This document shows positions 1 through 15,100 of a stretch of DNA of 64,000 bases, piece by piece. The position numbers and the translations under genes were made by a program. Under the pieces are notes generated by a model, which did not search any database, was not told the origin of the DNA, and saw only the letters and a list, made by a program, of their open reading frames with translations. The DNA comes from Sinonovacula constricta (Eukaryota; Mollusca; Bivalvia; Cardiida; Solecurtidae): positions 85,220,864 through 85,284,863 of the forward strand of contig CM017556.1 in NCBI GenBank assembly GCA_007844125.1, in the 5' to 3' direction. Numbering within the stretch: the first letter of the stretch is position 1; every line of letters starts with the position of its first letter.

Positions 1-99
1 ATGCATTAACAAAGTCATACTGTTGAAATACTTTTATTGATGCTGCTGTGTGTTTTTCAAGAATGACAGTAGGGAATTAAAAGAATATTGATAGAAAGA

Positions 100-1072
100 T
101 ATGAAGAGAGATGGTGGGTGGTGTTTAGCTAGGCTGGTATGTAGAGAGATAGTGGGTGGAGCTTAGCTAGGCTGCTATGTAGAGATATAGTGGGTCAAGG
201 TAAGCTAGGCTGATATGTAGAGATAGTGGGTGGTGCTTAGCTAGGCTGATATGTAGAGAGATAGTGGGTGGAGATTAGCAAAGCTGATATGAAGAGATAG
301 TGGGTGGAGCTTAACTAGTCCAGTATGTAGAGTGATAGTGGATGGAGCTTAGCAGGGCTGATATGTAGAGAGATAGTGGGTGGAGCTTAGCAAGCTAATA
401 TGTAGCATGATAGTGGGTAGAGCTTAACTAGGCTGATATGTAGAAAGATAGTGGGAGCAGGTTAGCTAGGCTGATCTGCAGAGATAGTAAGTAGAGCTTA
501 TCTAGGCTGATATGTAGAGATATGGTAGGTGGAGCTAAGCTAGGCTGATACATGTCTGTTGAGAGTTGTAGGTGGAACTTAGCTAGGCTGATATGTGTAG
601 ATAGTGGGTTGAGCTTAGCTAGGATGATATGTAGAAAGATAGTGGGAGAAGGTTAGTAGGTTGATCTGCAGAGAGATAGTGGGTTCAGCTTAACTTGGGT
701 GATATGTAGAGATAGTAGATGGAGATAGCTAGGCTGATCTGCAGAGATAGTAAGAGGAGCTTAGCTAGGCTGATATGTAGAGAGATAGTAGGCGGAGCTT
801 AGCTAGACTGATATTTAGAGAGGTAGTGGGTGGAGCTTAGCTAGGCTGATATGTAGAGAGTGGGTGGAGCTTAGCTGTGCTGATATGTAGGGAGATAGTG
901 GGTTGAGCTTAGCTAGGCCAATATGTAGAGACAGTGGGTGGAGCTTAGCTATGTTGATATGTAAAGTTAGTGGGTTGAGCTTAGCTAGGCTTATATGAAG
1001 AGATAGTGGGTTGAGCTTAGCTAGGCTGATAAGTAGAGAGATAGTAGGTGGAGCTTAGCTTGGCTGATTAGC
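100..1072. repeat. 38-bp minisatellite array
   Basis: About 25 diverged copies of a 38-bp unit with the core AGCTTAGCTAGGCTGATATG followed by TAGAGAGATAGTGGGTGG. Copies differ by substitutions and small deletions. The array lies in what should be an ectodomain intron or upstream DNA of gene A. No exon similarity was seen. Confidence 0.9.
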
Positions 1073-1397
1073 AATTAAACCAGCTAATTCTGAGTACCGT
1101 ATATGACAAGCTTCACACAAAATACATTTTGTAAATTAATTTTAAAAAAAGTGGTCCATCACCTTCAAGGTAATTTATGTACTTTTATGACATATATGAC
1201 ATACTTATAAACAATATTTATGCGTGCACATTGAATGCTACACAAATGATTTGATCTCCAAATGAAAAAAAATTATTAAACCCCTTTCAACGTTTCTGTC
1301 TGTCCCAACCTAAAGAGAACTCAATCTTTTGAAGGACAGAATGTTTACATGTAAGCTGTAAATATGATCAACTGTTACCTTGTCACTGGATTTATTC

Positions 1398-1401
1398 TGA
1401 C

Positions 1402-1497
<96 letters not shown>
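1398..1497. repeat. (ATT)n microsatellite
   Basis: An almost pure ATT/TTA trinucleotide run of about 100 bp. Poly-Ile frames read on both strands here are translations of the repeat. From 1500 to 2994 there is AT-rich non-coding DNA apart from the SINE fragment noted below. Confidence 0.95.
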
Positions 1498-1498
<1 letters not shown>

Positions 1499-2384
1499 AA
1501 TGTATTATTATTATGCACAAAATATAATGGAATCAACATTAATGTAATTAAATAGTTGGATATGTCTGAAATGATCAAGTTTCTGTCAGTACTACATTCT
1601 GAAATTTGTTCATAGAAACATGAAATGACATTGTTTGAAAATTAACTAAGAACCATGTTTCTCTGCTGCCTTTTATGCTGGTTGGCATGTAAGGCAGCAA
1701 CAAACGTCCTTTGTTGTCAGTTAGTCCTGTGCCATCTTTTTACTGTTAGGACTTAGTATGGTTAAAAACAAACCAGACAAGGGTTAAAATTAAAATTAAA
1801 CCATTGTACTTGTATGACATTTAAACAGTGAATAAACTTTACTTAATTTCTAAAGCAGAATGAAATAAATCATGAATTATGACATGTATAATGTGAGGCC
1901 TATAACAGATAATGTATATTTGTATAACATTTCAGATTTGCTTCAGTTGATCTGCCCTTTTTAGATACATGAGGAAGAAAAAAATCTTAACCATATGTAT
2001 AACCCTGAATTATATGGCAACTTTGGTGTGGGTTTTATGATATATACAAGGCATGTAAATGATGTTTCATTGTTTCATTGTGCGGAAAACAGGTAACAAT
2101 AAATACACTTTATATAATGTGGTTTTGAGGTTAAGTCTAAGCCTGCTTAGCTTGAATTGATACTCTAGGCAAAATGTACAGATCCAGATCAACATGCTGA
2201 CTTCCACTGAGAGCTGTCTGATCAGGATCTACACTATTTGCTTTTTAATTTAATATCTAAGTTAGTAAGTTAGTTGCAGGTAGTATTTTAGCAAATGATT
2301 TTTTTATTATTAATAAAGAAGCAAGACAGAAGACAAAGTTATATTCAAATAGTAATAAGATTTTCAGGTTTGTTGTGTTTATCA

Positions 2385-2480
2385 TACTGCCAAAGGTATT
2401 TCAACAGTTATCTGAAGACAGTATCTACTTGAAGCAGATATAGTGCTGCCTTCACTGTGTATAGCATGATACCACACGCT
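2385..2480 (-). mobile_element. SINE-family fragment (body only)
   Basis: The stretch with TTATCTGAAGACAGTATC, CTTGAAGCAGATATAGTGC and TTCACTGTGTATAGCATG matches the body of the elements at 34597, 55830, 62760 and 62945. It has no tRNA head. The strand follows the fuller copies. Confidence 0.6.
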
Positions 2481-2994
2481 GCAATATATTTCTTAACCCC
2501 AAGTCTATTCATTTGGCTTGCCATTTATTTTTGTTAGATAAAGGACTGATTGAGATAGGGGCAGAAAAGTGTCAAGACAAGCACGGGTACCAGTGCAATG
2601 GTCGACTGAAGGAAGCATTTACATTCTAGTAGGTTTTATTATAGGAAATATGATTACAGATTAAATTTTGGTTAAGTGATTAAAAGAATTTTTTTTTTTA
2701 TTTTGATACCTGTAAACCATAGATGAAGATAAACTATAAAACTTTGTATTTTAAAGAGAATCAATTTAAAGCCACTTGGCAGACTTTTTGAAGTTAACAT
2801 GAAAATCATATAATTTAAAAGAACTACATTTATTGGTGGTTGTATATTGACATATTTTGTAAATGGAAAGATTTTAAGTTCCAAGAAAAATCTTTTTACA
2901 TACGTACATGTTTAAAATGAAGAAAAAGTCTTGAAAGGTTTAACATAACTGTTGTAATTAAATAAGTTATTGTATTATTGATTTTATTATCTAG

Positions 2995-3180
2995 TTTGTG
3001 TGCCTATGTCTGTACAAGTGTCAACTGTACCCGTTCGCCGGTATTTGGACCCTTCACGACCAATACAGCCCCTAGTGGTACATCAAGTCCCATCGCTGCC
3101 ATTGTTGCGTCTGTTCTGGTGGCTGTACTAGTTATCATTGTTGTAGTCATCATTCTAGCATACAGGAATGGCATGCAGCT
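2995..3180 (+). CDS. Gene A exon: ectodomain end and transmembrane helix
   Basis: The exon follows a TTTTATTATCTAG acceptor and ends before GTAAGT; it enters and leaves in phase 2. It encodes a short extracellular stalk rich in Thr, Ser and Pro, with an N-C-T glycosylation sequon (residue 10). A roughly 23-residue hydrophobic helix (about residues 33-55) follows, then Tyr-Arg-Asn as the likely stop-transfer end. The earlier exon must end with two bases of a split codon and is not visible in bases 1-2994. Confidence 0.85.
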
Positions 3181-6100
3181 GTAAGTACTGACAGAGCATT
3201 ATTATGTGGCATTTTATTTCTCAACCTTTTTTTTTTCACTTTTGTAACTCTTAGCCTGCAATTTGCATATTTTTAAGGCTTAGGCAAATAGGGTAGATCC
3301 AGTTCAGCCATATCACTGCAGAGAGCTTTCTGATCAGGATTTGCACTGTTTACTGCTCAGTCACATCTATACTATTAAAGCAGAACACCCTCATAATATA
3401 ACATACATTTTTAATAAAATGTAGCAAGCAAGAGTTAATGCAAATAAATAGAAAAAAATAGAAAAATAAAAACTTTCTTCATAGCATCACCATAGTTAAT
3501 ATTATGGTCACTGTCCTAAGAATCAATGCTACAGTGATATTTTTACATAGTGGAATGATATACAGCTGTAAATACTTTATTAAGAAACATATTTCTTAGC
3601 CTTACATATTTATTTTATTTTAACCTTGTCACATCATGGGCAAAATTTTAGTGTTTTTTGTTTAAAGTTTAAATGGAAATTTTATATACTTTTTTTGGTA
3701 AACAACCATTATATTATTATACCTAAGATACAATGCACATTGTATGTTTAAGTTTGATTACTATTGATAATTTGTTAAGATTGCTGATACATACATCAAC
3801 ACTTATTTGTAAGATGCTGTAACTTACTAATAATATTTTGTTAAAAAAAATATCAATCTATTTGTCTCTTGGGGAGGGCCATAATAAGTTTTGGAAGTGG
3901 AGACTCAAATTGTTGCATGTCATTTCTTCTTCTTAATTACATGTCAAGTATGTAATAAAATATGTTTAAAATGCATGTATATTGAAAACTAATTTGTTAC
4001 TTCATAGCCAGGTTACTGTCGTAGCCAGTTTATATTTGAAATTTATCACTTGTAGTGTTCATGTAGCCATGTGACTGGGAAAGGGGTCTGGCTAGCTCAG
4101 TTGGCTGAACATTTCCCGGTTATAATAATAAAAGGTTGAGCCCTTTACTGACAACCCTTTACTAAACCTCTCTCCTGTTTAATTAATGATAGCAGATAAG
4201 ATCAGACTTATTATATTAATAAATTAATAAAAGTACAAGTTATTAAGACTAGGCTTAAGGTTATTATACTTATAATGAAGGTTCATTTTTTAATTTGATC
4301 ATCCTCTCTGCAGACCATGTTTCCATAAGTATCCAAAGTTGATGAACCATGAAATGATTGTACCTAGTTGTCGAGGATCCACTCACTACAGGTAATATTA
4401 CAGGTTTACAGGTTAAAACAAAGATATTTTTTTTGATAATTGCAAATATATTTATTTAAAATAAACTCCTGCATTGTTTGTAATATGTGTTGACACCCTT
4501 TACCATTACTTTTTATTGCTGCCTCTATTAATATTGTATTAAAATTTGCATAAGTCTGTTATGAACTTGATATCATTTTGGGGACTTCAATGAGCTTGTT
4601 ATAAAATGTTTATGAAAAAAAACTTACTCAGTAAGCTCTGCAAAAAAAACCCCTATTTTTTACGTACATATTTCAAATGGTTTTTCTATAAAAATATATG
4701 GATTTTAATGCAAATATATTACATAAATGAACTTTAAAAATGTTTGAGTTGTTTACACACAGGCTTGTATTTCTGCAAGATTTCGCCAAATATCTCGAAG
4801 ACATGCATCTTAATGGAGACGCAGGCCTTGCAGAGCAGTATGAGGTACATATATACACATAAACCATAGCAACTTCATTAGAGTGGTTAAGTCTTTGAAA
4901 CTGGATCAAAGGCTCACTGGTTTAAATACAAGGACTAGAAACATGATACATGATACGAGTCCTTTTAGAAAGCTGATTGACCCATCTTGCACTATTTGAC
5001 AGATAGGTTGACACATTCTCCACTATTTGACAGACAGGTTGACCCATCCTCCACTATTTGACAGACAGGTTAACCCATCCTCCACTATTTGACAGACAGG
5101 TTAACCCATTCTCCACTATTTGACAGACAGGTTGACCCATCCTCTGCTATTTAACAGACAGGTTGACCCATCCTTTGCTATTTGACAGACAGGTTAACCC
5201 ATCCTCCACTATTTGACCGACAGGTTGACCCATCTTCTGCTATTTGACAGACAGGTTAACCCATCCTCCACTATTTGACAGACAGGTTGACCCATCCTCT
5301 GCTATTTGACAGACAGGTTGACCCATCCTCCACTATTTGACAAACAGGTTTACCCATACTCCACTATATGACAGACAGGTTGACCCATCCTCCACTATTT
5401 GACAGACAGGTTAACCCATCCTCAACTATATGACAGACAGGTTAACCCATCCTCTGCTATTTGACAAACAGGTTGACCCATCCTCTGCTATTTGACAGAC
5501 AGGTTGACCCATCTTCTGCTATTTGACAGACAGGTTGGCCCATCCTCTGCTATTTGACAGACAGGTTGGCCCATCCTCCGCTATTTGACAGACAGGTTGA
5601 CCCATCCTCCACTATTTGACAGACAGGTTGATGCATCCTCCACTATTTGACAGACAGATTGACCCATTCTCCGCTATTTGACAGACAGGTTGACCCATCC
5701 TCTGCTATTTGACAAACAGGTTTACCCATCCTCAGCTATTTGACAGACAGGTTGACCCATCCTCCACTATATGACAGACAGGTTGACCCATCCTCCACTA
5801 TTTGACAGACAGGTTAACCCATCCTCCACTATTTGACAGACAGGTTAACCCATCCTCTGCTATTTGACAAACAGGTTGACCCATCCTCTGCTATTTGACA
5901 GACAGGTTTACCCATCTTCTGCTATTTGACAGACAGGTTGGCCCATACTCCGCTATTTGACAGACAGGTTGGCCCATCCTCTGCTATTTGACAGACAGGT
6001 TGACCCATCCTCTGCTATTTGACAGACAGGTTGACGCATCCTCCACTATTTGACAGACAGGTTGACCCATTCTCCGCTTTTTGACAGACAAGTTGACCCA

Positions 6101-9100
6101 TCCTCTGCTATTTGACAAACAGGTTTACCCATCCTCGGCTATTTGACAAACAGGTTGACCCATCCTCTGCTCTTTGACAGACAGGTTGACCCATCCTCTG
6201 CTATTTGACAAACAGGTTTACCCCTTCCTCGGCTATTTGACAGACAGGTTGACCTATTCTCCACTATTTGACAGACAGGTTGACCCATTCTCCGCTATTT
6301 GACAAACAGGTTTACCCATCCTCGGCTATTTGACAGACGGGTTGACCCATCCTCCATTATTTGACAGACAGGTTGACCCATCTTCTGCTATTTGACAGAC
6401 AGGTTGACCCATCCTCCACTATTTGACTGACAGGTTGACCTATTCTCCGCTATTTGACAGACAGGTTGACCCATCCCCCGCTATTTGACAAACAGGTTTA
6501 CCCATCCTCGGCTATTTGACAGACAGGTTGACCCATCCTCCATTATTTGACAGACAGGTTGACCCATCTTCTGCTATTTGACAGACAGGTTGACCCATCC
6601 TCCACTACTTGACAGGCATGTTGACCCATCCTCCACTATTAAACAGACAGGTTGACCCATCCTCAATTATTTGACAAACAGGTTTACCCATCCTCCACTA
6701 TTTGACATACAGATTGACCTATCCTCCTCTATATGACAGACAGGTTGACCCATCCCAGCTATTTGACAGACAGGTTGACCCATCCTCCACTATTTGACAG
6801 ACTGGTTGACCCATCCTCTGCTATTTGACAGACAGGTTGACCCATCCTCTGCTAGTTGGCAGACAGGCTGACCCATCCTCCACTATATGACAGACAGGTT
6901 GACCTATCCTCCACTATATGACAGACACGTTGACCCATCCTCCACTATTTGACAGGCATGTTGACCCATCCTCCACTATTAAACAGACTGGTTGACCCAT
7001 CCTCCACTATTTGACAAACAGGTTTACCCATCCTGCACTATTTGACAGACAGGTTGACCTATCCTGCACTATATGCCAGACAGGTTGACCCATCCCAGCT
7101 ATTTGACTGACAGGTTGACCCATCCTCCACTATATGACAGACAGTTTGACCCATCCTCTGCTATTTGACAGACAGGTTAACCCATCCTCCACTATTTGAC
7201 AGACTGGTTGACCCATCATCTGCTATTTGCCAGACAGTTTAACCCATCCTCCACTATTTGACAGACAGTTTGACCCATCCTCTGCTATTTGACAGACAGG
7301 TTGACCCATCCTCTGCTATTTGACAGACAGGTTGACCCATCTTCTGCTATTTGACAGACAGGTTTACCAATCCTCTACTATATGACAGACAGGTTGACCT
7401 TTCCTCCACTATTTGACAGACAGGTTGACCCATCCTCCACTATTTGACAGACTGGTTGACCCATCCTCTGCTATTTGACAGACAGGTTGACCCATCCTCC
7501 ACTATATGACAGACAGGCTGACCCATCCTCTGCTATTTGACAGACAGGTTAACCCATCCTCCACTATTTGACAGACAGGTTAACCCATCCTCCACTATTT
7601 GACAGACAGGTTAACCCATTCTCCACTATTTGACAGACAGGTTGACCCATCCTCTGCTATTTAACAGACAGGTTGACCCATCCTTTGCTATTTGACAGAC
7701 AGGTTAACCCATCCTCCACTATTTGACCGACAGGTTGACCCATCTTCTGCTATTTGACAGACAGGTTAACCCATCCTCCACTATTTGACAGACAGGTTGA
7801 CCCATCCTCTGCTATTTGACAGACAGGTTGACCCATCCTCCACTATTTGACAGGCATGTTGACCCATCCTCCACTATATGACAGACAGGTTGACCCATCC
7901 TCCACTATTTGACAGACAGGTTAACCCATCCTCAACTATATGACAGACAGGTTAACCCATCCTCTGCTATTTGACAAACAGGTTGACCCATCCTCTGCTA
8001 TTTGACAGACAGGTTGACCCATCTTCTGCTATTTGACAGACAGGTTGGCCCATCCTCTGCTATTTGACAGACAGGTTGGCCCATCCTCCGCTATTTGACA
8101 GACAGGTTGACCCATCCTCCACTATTTGACAGACAGGTTGATGCATCCTCCCCTATTTGACAGACAGGTTGACCCATTCTCCGCTATTTGACAGACAGGT
8201 TGACCCATCCTCTGCTATTTGACAAACAGGTTTACCCATCCTCAGCTATTTGACAGACAGGTTGACCCATCCTCCACTATATGACAGACAGGTTGACCCA
8301 TCCTCCACTATTTGACAGACAGGTTAACCCATCCTCCACTATTTGACGGACAGGTTAACCCATCCTCTGCTATTTGACAAACAGGTTGACCCATCCTCTG
8401 CTATTTGACAGACAGGTTGACCCATCTTCTGCTATTTGACAGACAGGTTGGCCCATCCTCCGCTATTTGACAGACAGGTTGGCCCATCCTCTGCTATTTG
8501 ACAGACAGGTTGACCCATCCTCCGCTATTTGACAGACAGGTTGACGCATCCTCCACTATTTGACAGACAGGTTGACCCATTCTCCGCTTTATGACAGACA
8601 AGTTGACCCATCCTCTGCTATTTGACAAACAGGTTTACCCATCCTCGGCTATTTGACAGACAGGTTGACCCATCCTCTGCTCTTTGACAGACAGGTTGAC
8701 CCATCCTCTGCTATTTGACAAACAGGTTTACCCCTTCCTCGGCTATTTGACAGACAGGTTGACCTATTCTCCACTATTTGACAGACAGGTTGACCCATCC
8801 TTCGCTATTTGACAAACAGGTTTACCCATCCTCGGCTATTTGACAGACAGGTTGACCCATCCTCCATTATTTGACAGACAGGTTGACCCATCTTCTGCTA
8901 TTTGACAGACAGGTTGACCCATCCTCCACTATTTGACTGACAGGTTGACCTATTCTCCGCTATTTGACAGACAGGTTGACCCATCCCCCGCTATTTGACA
9001 AACAGGTTTACCCATCCTCGGCTATTTGACAGACAGGTTGACCCATCCTCCATTATTTGACAGACAGGTTGACCCATCTTCTGCTATTTGACAGACAGGT

Positions 9101-12100
9101 TGACCCATCCTCCACTACTTGACAGACAGGTTAACCCATCCTCCACTATTTGACAGGCATGTTGACCCATCCTCCACTATTAAACAGACAGGTTGACCCA
9201 TCCTCAATTATTTGACAAACAGGTTTACCCATCCTCCACTATTTGACATACAGGTTGACCTATCCTCCACTATATGACAGACAGGTTGACCCATCCCAGC
9301 TATTTGACAGACAGGTTGACCCATCCTCCACTATTTGACAGACTGGTTGACCATCCTCTGCTATTTGACAGACAGGTTGACCCATCCTCTGCTAGTTGGC
9401 AGACAGGCTGACCCATCCTCCACTATATGACAGACAGGTTGACCTATCCTCCACTATATGACAGACACGTTGACCCATCCTCCACTATTTGACAGGCATG
9501 TTGACCCATCCTCCACTATTAAACAGACTGGTTGGCCCATCCTCCACTATTTGACAAACAGGTTTACCCATCCTGCACTATTTGACAGACAGGTTGACCT
9601 ATCCTGCACTATATGCCAGACAGGTTGACCCATCCCAGCTATTTGACTGACAGGTTGACCCATCCTCCACTATATGACAGACAGTTTGACCCATCCTCTG
9701 CTATTTGACAGACAGGTTAACCCATCCTCCACTATTTGACAGACTGGTTGACCCATTATCTGCTATTTGCCAGACAGTTTAACCCATCCTCCACTATTTG
9801 ACAGACAGTTTGACCCATCCTCTGCTATTTGACAGACAGGTTGACCCATCCTCTGCTATTTGACAGACAGGTTGACCCATCTTCTGCTATTTGACAGACA
9901 GGTTTACCAATCCTCTACTATATGACAGACAGGTTGACCTATCCTCCACTATTTGACAGACAGGTTGACCCATCCTCCACTATTTGACAGACTGGTTGAC
10001 CCATCCTCTGCTATTTGACAGACAGGTTGACCCATCCTCTGCTATTTGACAGACAGGTTGACCCATCCTCCACTATATGACAGACAGGTTGACCCATCCT
10101 CCACTTTTTGACAGACAGGTTGACCCATCCTCTGCTATTTGACAGACAGTTTGACTCATCCTCTGCTTGTTGACAGACTGGCTAACCAATCCTCGGCTGT
10201 TTGACAGACTGGCTGACCCATCCCTTGCCATTTGACAGATAAGTTGACCCATCCTCCGCTGTTTGAAAGACAGGCCTCTTAGCTAATCAGATAAGAGGAT
10301 TCCCTACTTGTTTGTGATGGCCAACACAAGACAATTGTTAGGAAGGCTGTGAATATTTACACCTATTGAATGTTTAAAAAATAATTTAACACTTTAATGA
10401 CCAATATTAAAATGTGACCTCATTTGCGTCTATTATATATAATGTTAGTAGATTTGTTCATTTAATGCACATTAACTGCTCTGATATTATAGTATATATT
10501 ATCCTGGTAAAGAATAGAAAAAAAAACACTTGTTCTTCGAATGTTATTTATCTCTATATTATTACTGTAATTGTAATATTTCTACAAGGTTCATGTATCT
10601 GCAAAATGTGAATTCATGTTTTTGTGTGTTTTCTAACAATTTCATTTGTACATTTTAAAATTGTGAGCTATAGAGAAAAATTGGGGGAACATATGATGAA
10701 AATTGGAAATTGCTTTTTTAGTGTTGTTTTTTTTATACTTTATACTTGTGGCATTTTGATGGACATTGATATCAAGAACAAATGCACTTTTTCTAAAAAT
10801 TTAAGATGTATTTTATACTATCAATTTAGTGCAGATAGATCAAGCATGTTTTTTTTACCCATTTCTTGACACAAAAAATAACAATTATCTTGCACATGAC
10901 CATCTCGTATACCCATGTTTAAAACATTACACAAGTACATCTGGCCTTCCAGTCATAAGCATGTGGTGGCACTGTGGCAATCTTGTGACCCTGTCACAGG
11001 TCAATCAACTATTCACTCATTGCTGATGCCGCTAATTGGCTAATTAATTCTATAAAAGTATATTAATTTGCACTTAAGGAAATTGTCAAATTTTGTAGCA
11101 ATGGGAGAAACTAAATTAAATAGAATTTATATATTACTGATGTAATAGTATTACATTGTGAAATAATCTAGTTAAAAAGCAGCAACACAAAGCCTCCTGT
11201 TTCAATACAAAACTTGCACTTTGGAAAATAATAAGAAGATAATAGAAAAATACTTTGACAACAATAAAATAGAATATTGTGTATAAATACAATGTGATGC
11301 TTGACACTAAATGACATTTACTCTTTTTTCACATGGACAAATAAGTATAATTGCATGCTGCCACACCATACCAGTGCTTATGTTGTTATTTCTAAAAAAA
11401 ATCTGTGTTTTTAACGTACTTAGTTTGGAAATTTCGACAAAATAAGAAGTAGGAAATATTCTGTTATTTAAAAAAAAATGCTGCAGTTTCACTTGTAGTT
11501 TTTTCATAGAGTATTGCTCAAAAATACAGCTAGCTAGTATTGGGGAGGTCTTTGGTTTGAATCTTGATGTCGGCTGTTTTTGTCTCCTTCTTTTACAGGA
11601 ATATGAAAAAATAAGGACAACTTTTAATTCAAGAGAGTAGAAATAGCTGTATACAGATATATATGAATAGTCCTCTGTTTTGTATGTATCCAGGATATTC
11701 AGAAGATTGGCACACTGCTGCGTGAACAGCTGACAATGGACCATGCCAATATTGAGGCCAATACTGGGAAGAACAGATGGATGGATATCCTTCCATGTAG
11801 GTCTCCAGAAAGTTGAAATGGGATCAAAAAAGTGATTAAAGAAAATAATAAAAAATAAAAACGTTAATGACTGGTTAGGACTTTTAAATATTTTGATTGA
11901 TATATTTTGTCTGAAAGAAAATAAAACATGCTTTCTTGCTCTAAACTTGCCTTAACAAAAAGATGTAAATTCTTTTGTCTTAAAATAATCTGCTTCTTTT
12001 TGGAGAGAAGAATCTATCACTTTTTCAAGATAATTTTTGCATATATGTATTGTTTGTGCGTAAATAACCAAGAAAAAATATCTGTCGGTAGTTTTTAGTC

Positions 12101-15100
12101 CTTAAAGGGTCAATATATTGGAAATATTGTCTTTTTTACTGTAAGGTCTAATACATTCAGTAGGAATAACGGAAAATTTTATATGACCTTAAATGGCAAC
12201 TTTGATGTTTATTTCGAAATGTAAAATGTTACTTAAATTATCTTTAAGAGTTGTCTTTCCTGCAAGTTTAGGCCTTAGAAATGTAATCATCAATAAATAA
12301 TTTATTGTGTTAATTAAATACTCAACAGCACACCTCATCCATTTTTTTAGATACAGATATTTAAATAGTATTTATACAGATATTGTTTCTTGTTTATTTA
12401 TGATATTAACCTCTTCATACAATAATGTTTGATTATACAACTAAACAAAGCTTATAAAATAAACAGGACATTCAGCCACTCATGAAAGTTATATATTGTA
12501 GCTAGCAAGTATTAAGGACCCTTTCATAGAAATAAAAACAAAATAGATCTATATGTTGTGTACCGAATTGTGTATCTGTAATTCTATTTAAGATGTTTTT
12601 GCTTATTACATGTACAATATCCTTCATTATTTAGGATAATTCCCTATTTTCGTAATGAAAGAAATGTATTTGTTATTTCCCTTGAGGGAAGGTATTTTCA
12701 TATATTGGATTTAAGAAATAATTCTACATTTTATTTTTAATTGTGCTCAACCACTTAAGCTCATTCTTATCTCAGTTCAAAATGTTGAAATTATTCAAAA
12801 TTTAATACAAACAAACATTCTGACAGAGTTTGGGCTATAAATGTGCCCTCAAGGGTGTTCAAAATGATGTTCTAAAATTTTACCTACTGACCTAGTTTTT
12901 GACCCCAGTCGCTCAGTTACAAACTCATTCAAGATTTTATGCTGACACACATTATGACCAAGTTTGGTTAAGATTGGATCAAATATTAGCCTCTAGTGTG
13001 TTCACAATCAACTTTTTGATGCCACAAGCTGTATGATGAAACTGGTTTCATAAAATATCAACCTGATAGCAGGCGGACACTGACTTCATTTGTTTAATAT
13101 ACACAAATTACAGTAATAATATAGAGATAAATAACATTCGAAGAACAAGTGTTTTTTTTTCTATTCTTTACCAGGATAATATATACTATAATATCAGAGC
13201 AGTTAATGTGCATTAAATGAACAAATCTCTGAGCTCTACTACTACCATTTTTAACAACTTGGTATGTCGCGGACTGGGATTGAACACAGGGTCTCTGTAC
13301 CTGGAGCCAACACTCTACCAATTGTGCTACCAGATCTGGTGACATGCCCATACTTTTACAATGGTTGATGTTCAACTTAAGAACAGCTATGGTTAACTAT
13401 AACTCAGAGATAGAATAAAGGCATACACAAAATGTAACTGACTATGGACAAGACAAAACATGGCATAATACATAAATGCATTTGTTTAGACACATGTTTT
13501 TATTTCTTTATCTTTATCAAGCTACATTGTAATAGACCTGTGGACATTGCAAAATATATATGAGTTATTAAAAAAAAGCTAGATAAGTGAATACATTATG
13601 TGAAGAAAAATACTAACAATGTTTAATTGATTGAGCTTCGCAAGTGAGGTGATGCATTTAAATATTAAGAATAAACAATGAGCTGAAGTGCTCATTTGTA
13701 TTTACAAACACTTGCTTTCATATTCATGTCTGTTTTTGTAAAAAGTGAAAAAAAGAAAGAAAAAAAGAAAGAAAAGGGCAGTGACACAAGAACATAAAAA
13801 TATTTTTTTATTATATTTCATGGTCAATGTACATATGTAGATAATAAATAAAATATAAATATATAATATATAACCATTCACTAACATTATACAGTCTTTC
13901 TCTTTATTGCAAATAAATAGACATTTGCCTGTTTGAGTTCAATATACCTGTAACTGTAGTAGTAAAAATGTCTGTCTGATCTTGAATACAGTTTGCTGCT
14001 GGGCGTCTGTTTTTCTGGGGTAGGCAGCAGGTGACTAGACCATTTTCTGGGGTAGGCAGCAGGTGACTAGACCATTTTCTGGGGTAGGCAGCACTTGACA
14101 AGACCATTTTCTGTAGTAGGCAGCACGTGACTAGACCATTTTCTGGGGTAGGCAGCACGTTACTAGACAATTTTCTGGGGTAGGCAGCACATGACTAGAC
14201 CATTTTCTGGGGTAGGCAGCATGTGACAAGACCATTTTCTGTAGTAGGCAGCATGTGACTAGACCATTTTCTGGGGTAGGCAGCACGTTACTAGACAATT
14301 TTCTGGGGTAGGCAGCACATGACTAGACCATTTTCTGGGGTAGGCAGCATGTGACAAGACCATTTTCTATGGTAGGCAGCACGTGACTAGACCATTTTTT
14401 CTGTGGTAGGCAGCACATGACTAGACCATTTTCTGGGGTAGGCAGCACATGACTAGGCCATTTTCTGGGGTAGGCAGCACATGACTAGACCATTTTCTGG
14501 GGTAGGCAGCATGTGACTAGACCATTTTCTGGGGTAGGCAGCACGTGACTAGACCATTTTCTGGGGTAGGCAGCACGTGACAAGACCATTATTGTGGTAG
14601 GCAGCAAATTACTAGACCATTTTCTGGGGTAGGCAGCACGTGACAAGACCATTTTCTGGGGTAGGCAGCACGTGACTAGACCATTTGCTGGGTAGGCAGC
14701 ACGTTACTAGACAATTTTCTGGGGTAGGCAGCACATGACTAGACCCTTTTCTGGGGTAGGCAGCATGTGACAAGACCATTTTCTATGGTAGGCAGCACGT
14801 GACTAGACCATTTTCTGGGGGTAGGCAGCATGTGACTAGACCATTTTTTCTGTGGTAGGCAGTACATGACTAGACCATTTTCTGGGGTAGGCAGCATGTG
14901 ACTAGACCATTTTCTGGGGTAGGCAGCATGTGACTAGACTATTTTCTGGGGTAGGCAGCACGTGACTAGACCATTTTCTGGGGTAGGCAGCACAAGACAA
15001 GACCATTTTCTGGGGTAGGCAGCACATGACTAGACCATTTTCTGGGGTAGGCAGCACGTGACTAGACCATTTTCTGGGCTAGGCAGCACGTGACTAGACC

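Noticed and set aside
4969..10275. CRISPR-like appearance of regular short repeats
   Set aside because: The units are contiguous with no unique spacers, the host is a eukaryote, and no cas genes are present. It is a satellite.
11307..11744. 145-residue minus-strand frame
   Set aside because: It runs antisense over a gene A exon border and AT-rich intron. No domain is seen, and the conserved PTP reading is on the plus strand.
13094..13375. 93-residue frame with [20 protein letters not shown]
   Set aside because: This is the familiar translation of a tRNA-derived SINE head, not a gene.
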